A stretch of 64,000 bases of DNA from assembly GCA_903813345.2 (NCBI GenBank), contig CAIIXF020000005.1, positions 28,587,375 to 28,651,374 of the forward strand, read 5' to 3'. This document shows positions 57,755 through 64,000 of this stretch, piece after piece; position 1 is the first letter of the stretch, and each line of letters starts with the position of its first letter. The notes beneath the pieces are model-generated. The model searched no databases. It saw only the letters and a list, made by a program, of their open reading frames with translations, and was not told the DNA's origin. The position numbers and the translations under genes were made by a program. This stretch comes from Owenia fusiformis (lineage: Eukaryota > Annelida > Polychaeta > Sabellida > Oweniidae).

Positions 57755-60522
57755 TATCTCCTCTATTCTCATCACTCGATGGAAATTTCCATCCTTCATG
57801 GAATTTTCCATCCTTTTCAATGGAATTTTCCATAAACAAACAAGAGCAGCATTGAAAACTTTCGGGCATCTATGTACATGAAATGGTGAAAATTGTCTTC
57901 CAAGTGTATGGAAGTTTTCAGTACATGTTGAAACAAAGGAAATTCCTATTCGTGTTTCAAGTTGATGGATATTTACATCATTGTCTTGATGGATAAATAT
58001 ACAACAAAATGTACACTAGTGTTTTGAGAGAATTTGGCACAATTAAGATCTGAAATATACTCAATGATCACTTCACCTCATTGACTCATCATTCGGGATG
58101 GATATGAACTGACATTGTGACATGGATATGAACTGACATTGTGACATATCAGAACACGAAAACACATTGCAATACAGAACATGGATGTTCCTGTAAATAT
58201 ATGGTGGTGTAAACAACTTGCACATTTCAACTTTAGAACTCATTTAATATTTGCTTTTGTGTACTCTATGAGCATGTCTGTAAATGGTTTAAAGTTTAAA
58301 CTAAATGAACTGCCATTTTACATTGTAAATCATTGCAGTAAGTTCACTCATACTAGTCTAAAGTGTCATATGTTGAAAATGTTCTAAAATTACCATGTAA
58401 TGGACTTGCACTGTATACTGAAAAACTTACAAAATAAAATATTATTCATCCTTGAATTAAGCACTTTAAAATATTGTAACATACATGTTTATTAAAACAT
58501 ATCTGGTTACACTGGGTCATTCCTTTTAAAAGAACTGCACTGCTAAATGTTATTTCTGTCAAATAAATTTATTATAACGTTACTTTGGTCAAACAGTTTG
58601 GCCATGGCATTGAATTTGAATTATTGAATTAAATTGAATTATATTGTTGAATTAAGAATTGTTGAAAATTGAATTCATATATAATATGTTGCATTGGATG
58701 TTTAGTTGGAATTGATTTAATTTAGAATTAGTCAGAATAGTGAATTATATATATTTATCATGAATATATTTTATGTGCTCATAACATTTGATATGTATTT
58801 GTATTATGATTGCTATTATCTGATTATATTGTATATCTTGTTCTATAAATGTTTGATTTCTCTTTCTATATATGTTGGAAATTATTGTGGTGTATTTACT
58901 TGTTATGTGTTGCTTTTTTCAAATCGTCTCTTGCCATGTATGTTACCTCTGTATATGAATCTTCAGATTTGTTTATATTTCATAATGAAAAACGTGTTTT
59001 ATTAGTTATTTTAAATCTGTAACTATTTAGTATTTTAGCTTTTAAGACAGTAAAATGTGCACTAACCATGGTTGAGGTTGAACATTGAATGAATGTATGC
59101 ATGAATGATGTATGAGCATAACCTAATATGGGCATCACATTATTATATGACCTAATATGGGCATCAAAATGCTGCATAAGATATATAAGCTTCAGGATGC
59201 TATAGAAACATTATTTTATGTTAATAATATTTAGCAGAGTGATGAATTTACACAGAAAATTACACAGAAATTATTTTATGTGTTTTTTGTGTGACCGATT
59301 CAGTTGTTGATGTAAATAGACAATGGAGTAAGGAAGTGAGAGAGTGAATTTATTAAAAATATCCAATGCAATGTACACCCTAGTCCACTATGACAGGTCT
59401 TTTCTCACTTGAAAAATTGTTTTCCGTCTACATGAATTTAAAATCAGATCTTAATGTGTTATTTATCAGAAGTAAAATGTTAAAAAACAAAATGTTTTGA
59501 TTTGGTAGTGAGACAGGACGTGTGAATTAAAGACATTAGAATGTTAGATCATGGTCTCCAATTGTGAGAATTTTTTTTAATTTATTAAACTTTTAAATAT
59601 TATTTTAAGTACTTATGTCGTTAACTGCTGCATTTATTTAAAAGCCATAGTTTACTGGATTTTTGCTTCGCTTTTTGGAAATAGTCTTACATCAAGCCTC
59701 TGAACTAACTTCCCTGGCAAAAAGGTGTGCAAATTGATGGGTAGGGTACATAAGGATTTGATGTGAGACTATTCTAAAAGAATATTACTCCTTACTTGTG
59801 ATTGGAGACCATGATAAGGAAAGGGTAGTAAATAATCAGATATTTTTCAGTATTTGAAAAAAATTCCTGGGAGTCTTGCATACAATTTAGATTTGTTTAT
59901 GCAAGGCGACTAGAATATCAGTTTTAGGGGGTAAGAGTTGAAACTGAGACTTTATTTTACAAACTGATTTAATTGCTACCATGGTACTGGTTGTAAGTAT
60001 ATGTAATTATTATGTAAAATAAGCTGTTATATAGTATGCTTCACTGCTGTATAAAGTCAAGTTATTTTGGAATAAATCATAAAAACTGAAATATATTTTC
60101 CTGTCATTTGCTATGTATATGAAAGCCCAATTGTCAATGGGAAATGAAAGCCCAATTGTCAATGGGAAATAAACAAAATGTAAAAAGCAAAGTACAAAAA
60201 GGATCAATGAAAAGTCCTTAAAGTGTCAAATCGGCAACTTTGATCTCAAAGACAATAGCCTATAAACAATACTTCAGCAGTAGTTTCCTCAAGGAAACTA
60301 TGTATAGTTTCAGTCGCTATTCCTCATTAAATAGAGGAGTAATTATAGTGCGATTTGAATCTCAAGACCCATGATAGAATAATGACTGGCAAGACTTGAC
60401 TTTCTAAATCGAATTTAGATTCATTCAAGACCATCTCTAATGTAGTCCTTGCATGTAATTCCACAACTGGAATGCTATCCTCTGTGTGATAACTTAAAAC
60501 AAGAACACAAATGTGTACAAAA
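57755..60522. other. 3' UTR of the short isoform, then intergenic AT-rich sequence
   Basis: No gene recognised. Three short local duplications of about 16-26 bp: TGGATATGAACTGACATTGT (58099 and about 58124), CCTAATATGGGCATCA (about 59118 and 59150), and ATGAAAGCCCAATTGTCAAT (60119 and 60144). A GAATT-rich tract lies at 58610..58680. Confidence 0.7.
58433..58438 (+). terminator. Candidate polyadenylation signal for the short REEP isoform
   Basis: AATAAA about 680 bp after the exon 9 stop. Another AATAAA lies at about 58562. AATAAA is frequent by chance in such AT-rich DNA. Confidence 0.3.
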
Positions 60523-61993
60523 TGTCCCCACCAAGTGGTGATCCCGTCAAATGGTTATCCTGAAAATGAGTAGACAAGACTTTACCAACACAATTTGAGG
60601 ACGGAAAATCCAAAGTGGCCACCTTAAAATTTACCCAGAATGCCAAAAATTTAGTCAGTTCTAGATTTTCATACTAAGAACCACCCCTGAAAATTTGAAA
60701 TTGATCTGTCACACAGTTAACCAGAAAACATGTAAACAAGACTTTACAGACAAGATTTCAGGATGGAAAATCCAAAATGGCTGCCTTGACATTTACCCAG
60801 AATGTCAAAAAACTAATCTGTTTGTAGATTTTCATACTAAGAATCATCCCTGAAAATATGAAATTGATCTACCAAACGGTTCACCTGAAAACGGGTAGAC
60901 AAGACTTTACAGACAAGATTTTAGGACAGAAAATCCAAAATGGCTGCCTTAACATTTACACAGAATGGAAAAAAACTAATCAGATATAGATTTTCATACA
61001 AAGAATTATCCCTGAAAATTTGAAATTGATCTATCAAACCGTTCACCTAAAAACGCGTAGACAAGACTTTACAGGCAAGATTTTAAGACGGAAAATCCAA
61101 AATGGCTGCCTTGACATTTACCCAGAATGCAAAAAAACTAATCAGTTCTAGATTTTCATACTAAGAATCATTCCTGAAAATTTGAAATTGATCTACCGAA
61201 CAGTTCACCTGAAAACGAGTAGACAAGACTTTACAGACAAGATTTTAGGACGGAAAATCCAAAATGGCTGCCTTGAGATTTACCCAGAATGCCAAAAAAA
61301 TATTGAGATCTAGATTTTTATACTAAGAATCATCCCTGAAAATTTGAAATTGATCCACCGAACAGTTCACCTGATAACGCGCAGACAAGACTTCACAGAC
61401 AAGATTTTAGGACCGAAAAATCCAAAATGGCCGACAATAAAAAAGTCCTTATGAGTTTTTGCTGATTTCTTTTTACAAAATTATCACATATAACTACTGT
61501 TAACAATAAAGTAGGCTTTTACAACAAAGTACATCTGAAATTATTTATAAAGCTACTAAATAGTTAAAGTATGAAAACTCAAAACACCATTCAATATGAT
61601 ACAAAGTATTATCGCGTGCTAACTTTTCTTAAGACATTCAAAATGGCTGACATGACTGAGCTAGCAGGTCCAAAACCTAATCAGATCTAGAATGAAGTGA
61701 GCTGAACAAGATGTTAAAGTTTTAAAAGCAACTGTGAAGCATTTTTTCTTAAAGTTTGCAGACAAGGATTTTAGCATTTGACTTCAAAATGGCCGACAGG
61801 AAGTAGGTTTCGAATTAAATTTTTTTCATCCACATCTATAGGCACTCATAAGTTATCCCTGAAAATTTGAAGGTGATATCTGTAGCGGTTTTGGAGAAAA
61901 CTCCCGGACGTACGGACGGACGGACAGACGGACGGACAGACAGTCGGACGCGCCTAGGCTGACAATATGGCCCCACACTATGTGGTGGGGACA
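60523..61993 (+). mobile_element. Pearl/HINE-like element, 1,471 bp, six 162-bp core units and ACGG microsatellite
   Basis: Ends TGTCCCCACCAAGTGGTG and TGTGGTGGGGACA (inverse TGTCCCCACCACA). Each end carries its own small palindrome (CACCAAGTGGTG; CCACACTATGTGG). The core has about 5.5-6 units of about 162 bp with GTAGACAAGACTTTACAGAC, GGAAAATCCAAAATGGCTGC, TTTACCCAGAATGCCAAAAA and CCTGAAAATTTGAAATTGAT. It is followed by an ACGGACGGACGGACAGACGG microsatellite (61911..61948). This order matches pearl-type mini-satellite interspersed elements of bivalves. Minus-strand Arg/Ser/Pro-rich frames are microsatellite artefacts. Confidence 0.8.
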
Positions 61994-63910
61994 TAATAAA
62001 AGGAAACATTCTCCAGGTCCTTTTGTCCCTGTTCAAATAGTCCTTGTTGGATCTTACGATGAGAGAAGTGGCAACTGGCAACTCAAAATGGTTCTGAGAT
62101 TCAAGGTCAAGGTCAAAACTCTTAGAATGGAAAAAAAGTAAATCTGTATTGAAATTATTTTTCGATATTTCTCTTAAATCAATATATAAATAACAAAAAA
62201 TATGTTGAATTTTATTTTACTGAATTTATTACAAAGCTGCAAAAAGGCCTTGCCAATATTATCATTTATTATGCACCTCATTAAAATACTCAAATCTGAT
62301 TGGTTAATAGCTGCAGGGTCTATTGCCATACGTGGCAGCAAGATCTCATGTTATCCAGTATTGAAGCAACGAGATCTCCAACCATCCCGTATGCCAGAAT
62401 ACCTATCCTCGAAAAAAAATACTAGGCTCGGCTTCTGTTTTAGTAGACCCATTCTCTCAAGGGAAGTGCATAATAAAATAAATACTGGATCCAGTATTTG
62501 TTTAATACATATTGTGTAAGCTGTGAGTATAATGCTGATAGTGTATAAATATATATTGTATGTTTTTTATTTATTAACATATAAGTATTTACAATTTTCA
62601 CAGTACAGTTTAAAAAAAACAAGTGTGGACAGTCAGTTATATACTTTTTATTCAGTTACCTAAGAAGTTTGCAGTTGATCTTGTTTTATATTCATTTAAA
62701 GCATTTCAGTGTTGAAATTATTGAAATTTGATTCATAAAACCCGAATAAAAGCTGAGCATACACATCAGTTTACTGTATGGACTCCAGCAAGATTTCTTC
62801 TCCCATATTTTCCTCTCATATAATAAAACAAATATTTCATTCTATTGAGGTCAATATATGTGCACCTTTCACAAGTGATAATCTATGAAGACTGTCATGG
62901 AATAAAAGCAGGTGAATATCATATTAGAATATCAAATAATTACACAAGTGCAGAGTATATCAAAGACAAGCATAAATACAAAACTACAGTAGAAATATGA
63001 TATTCAAAATATACATTTGTAATAACCCAGATGCGAGTAGAAATAATGTTGATTTACGTCATTAAAAATTCAAAATTCAGTCAAAGTAATATCATATTTG
63101 AAATCTACATGTAAAATTACATCTAGAAATGTGGTTTTAAAAAGTGTTTATCAACTTTGAAAAATTAATTTTCTTTGAAAATGTGACTTCTAGCTCGGGG
63201 AGAATCCCCATAGACCCCATGCTATAAAATCACAAAAAATGAAATATCTTTTCTTTTAGTGAACAGATAATATTTTGCTTTACTGGACATATTTTCATTA
63301 GTATAAGTATCAGACGCATAAGGGTTATATGAAAATTGAGCCACTTAAATTGATAATATTCAAGTTTAAGGGAACTTTCTTATATACCTGCCATGTTAAT
63401 TGACCTGAATCAGCCACCTGGTGGTGAAACTGGTAACTACCTACTCGCATTTGGGTAATTGATATTGATATTCTTCACATAAAAGTATAATACATGTAAT
63501 ATACAAAATTTAAATCAGTAAAAAATATGGCTTTTTATCCCAATGCAGATCTAGAAAGTATGACATGGTTTACTAAATTCAGACTATATAAATTTTCTTC
63601 AAACTGTATAACAGTATTTACATGGTCCAAAAAATTATTGGTCAGGAAATACTTTTATATAAAAGTATTAAAATGTAGAAACAAGGAAGAAAGGTATCCC
63701 TGCATAAAATAAAGTTGTCTCATTTTATCCATATGATAAGGTCTTATCAATGTAAAATGCAAAAACATCTTTCCAAGTGGTCATTGAGAAAGGCTGATGT
63801 TCATTCAGATTGTTAAACCTGTACCACAACTCATAATTTAAACAAATTGGAATGACTTTCGTACTATCAGTCTATCAGGTTAGAGCCACATGATGTAAAC
63901 CACCAATCTT
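61994..63910. other. Intergenic, no gene recognised
   Basis: AT-rich sequence with only the element at 62267..62477. No frame has coding character. Confidence 0.7.
62267..62477. repeat. Short inverted-repeat element sharing a block with intron 5
   Basis: TTATTATGCACCTCATTAA at the left and GTGCATAATAAAATAAAT at the right are inverse (TTATTATGCAC). Shares ATACTCxxATCTGATTGGT with 47502..47522, so the two belong to one family. Confidence 0.45.
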
Positions 63911-63913
63911 TAA

Positions 63914-64000
63914 TGCTTTGGTCACATTTGCTCCAATTTTCTCTACGGCGCCCGGCTGATTGGGTATTTTCTTCAAAATTGAATACAATATTGAACAGAA
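63914..64000. mobile_element. Harbinger-like MITE, copy 2, cut by the window end
   Basis: TGCTTTGGTCACATTTGCTC, GGCGCCCGGCTGATTGGGTA and GAATACAATATTGAACA follow the 19476..19615 element through its first arm and centre. TAA precedes it. Confidence 0.7.

Noticed and set aside
58760-59005. 81-codon hydrophobic frame
   Set aside because: Composition follows the extreme AT content (Leu/Ile/Tyr/Phe from T-rich codons); no conserved features.
61836-62081. Arg/Ser/Pro-repeat protein on the minus strand
   Set aside because: The VRPSVRPSVRP run is simply the ACGG microsatellite of the pearl-like element translated.

Overview
This is eukaryotic, AT-rich, intron-dominated nuclear DNA from an animal. 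The sparse coding sequence is split by GT/AG introns, and the rest is packed with DNA-transposon remnants, MITEs, palindromes and satellites. Two elements have the layout of the molluscan pearl/HINE class (core repeats of about 140-165 bp next to an ACGG/CCGT microsatellite). Together with the hAT, Tc1/mariner and TTAA-type MITEs, this points to a lophotrochozoan, most likely a bivalve or other mollusc. The species is not determinable from the sequence alone.

Two real genes are recognised, arranged head to head. On the minus strand, the first two coding exons of a KDM3/JMJD1-type histone H3K9 demethylase lie at 27364..27519 and 2371..2529. They are separated by an intron of about 24.8 kb, and the zinc-finger and JmjC regions lie off the left edge. 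On the plus strand, a complete REEP1-4-type ER-shaping protein gene starts at 27980. Coding exons follow at 43414, 43899, 46060, 47243, 48264, 51138 and 54485. All junctions and phases agree and give an open frame of 379 codons. An alternative donor inside exon 8 (after 54564) joins in frame to a second terminal exon at 57653..57754 and gives a 304-residue isoform that resembles the C-terminus of vertebrate REEP2. The two start codons are only 460 bp apart, with a palindromic CRE, a YY1-like site and an ETS-like site between them, so a shared bidirectional promoter is likely.

Layout: 1-2370 is KDM3 intron 2. 2530-27363 is KDM3 intron 1, with scattered repeats, a hAT MITE (13674..14242), a Harbinger-like MITE (19476..19615), a 35-bp satellite (19789..20673), a TTAA MITE (22181..22481) and a TA MITE (26657..26893). 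27520-27979 is the promoter. 28012-43413 is REEP intron 1, with a nested foldback/hAT/LINE/SINE-like cluster (28.2-34.4 kb), a 1,646-bp dead Tc1 element with intact ends (35935..37580), a run of four adjacent palindromic elements (38196..39033) and a 22-bp minisatellite. 43.4-57.8 kb holds the REEP exons, with further elements in the introns. 57.8-64 kb is intergenic, with a pearl-like element (60523..61993) and a MITE truncated by the window edge.

The most unusual observations are: the REEP exon 6 splice-acceptor segment repeated about four times, directly beside a 167-bp palindrome; a hAT insertion whose empty site is preserved in a second copy of its host element 9 kb away; that host element's conserved spliced first exon, which looks like a transposon gene I do not recognise; and the alternative REEP C-terminal exons.
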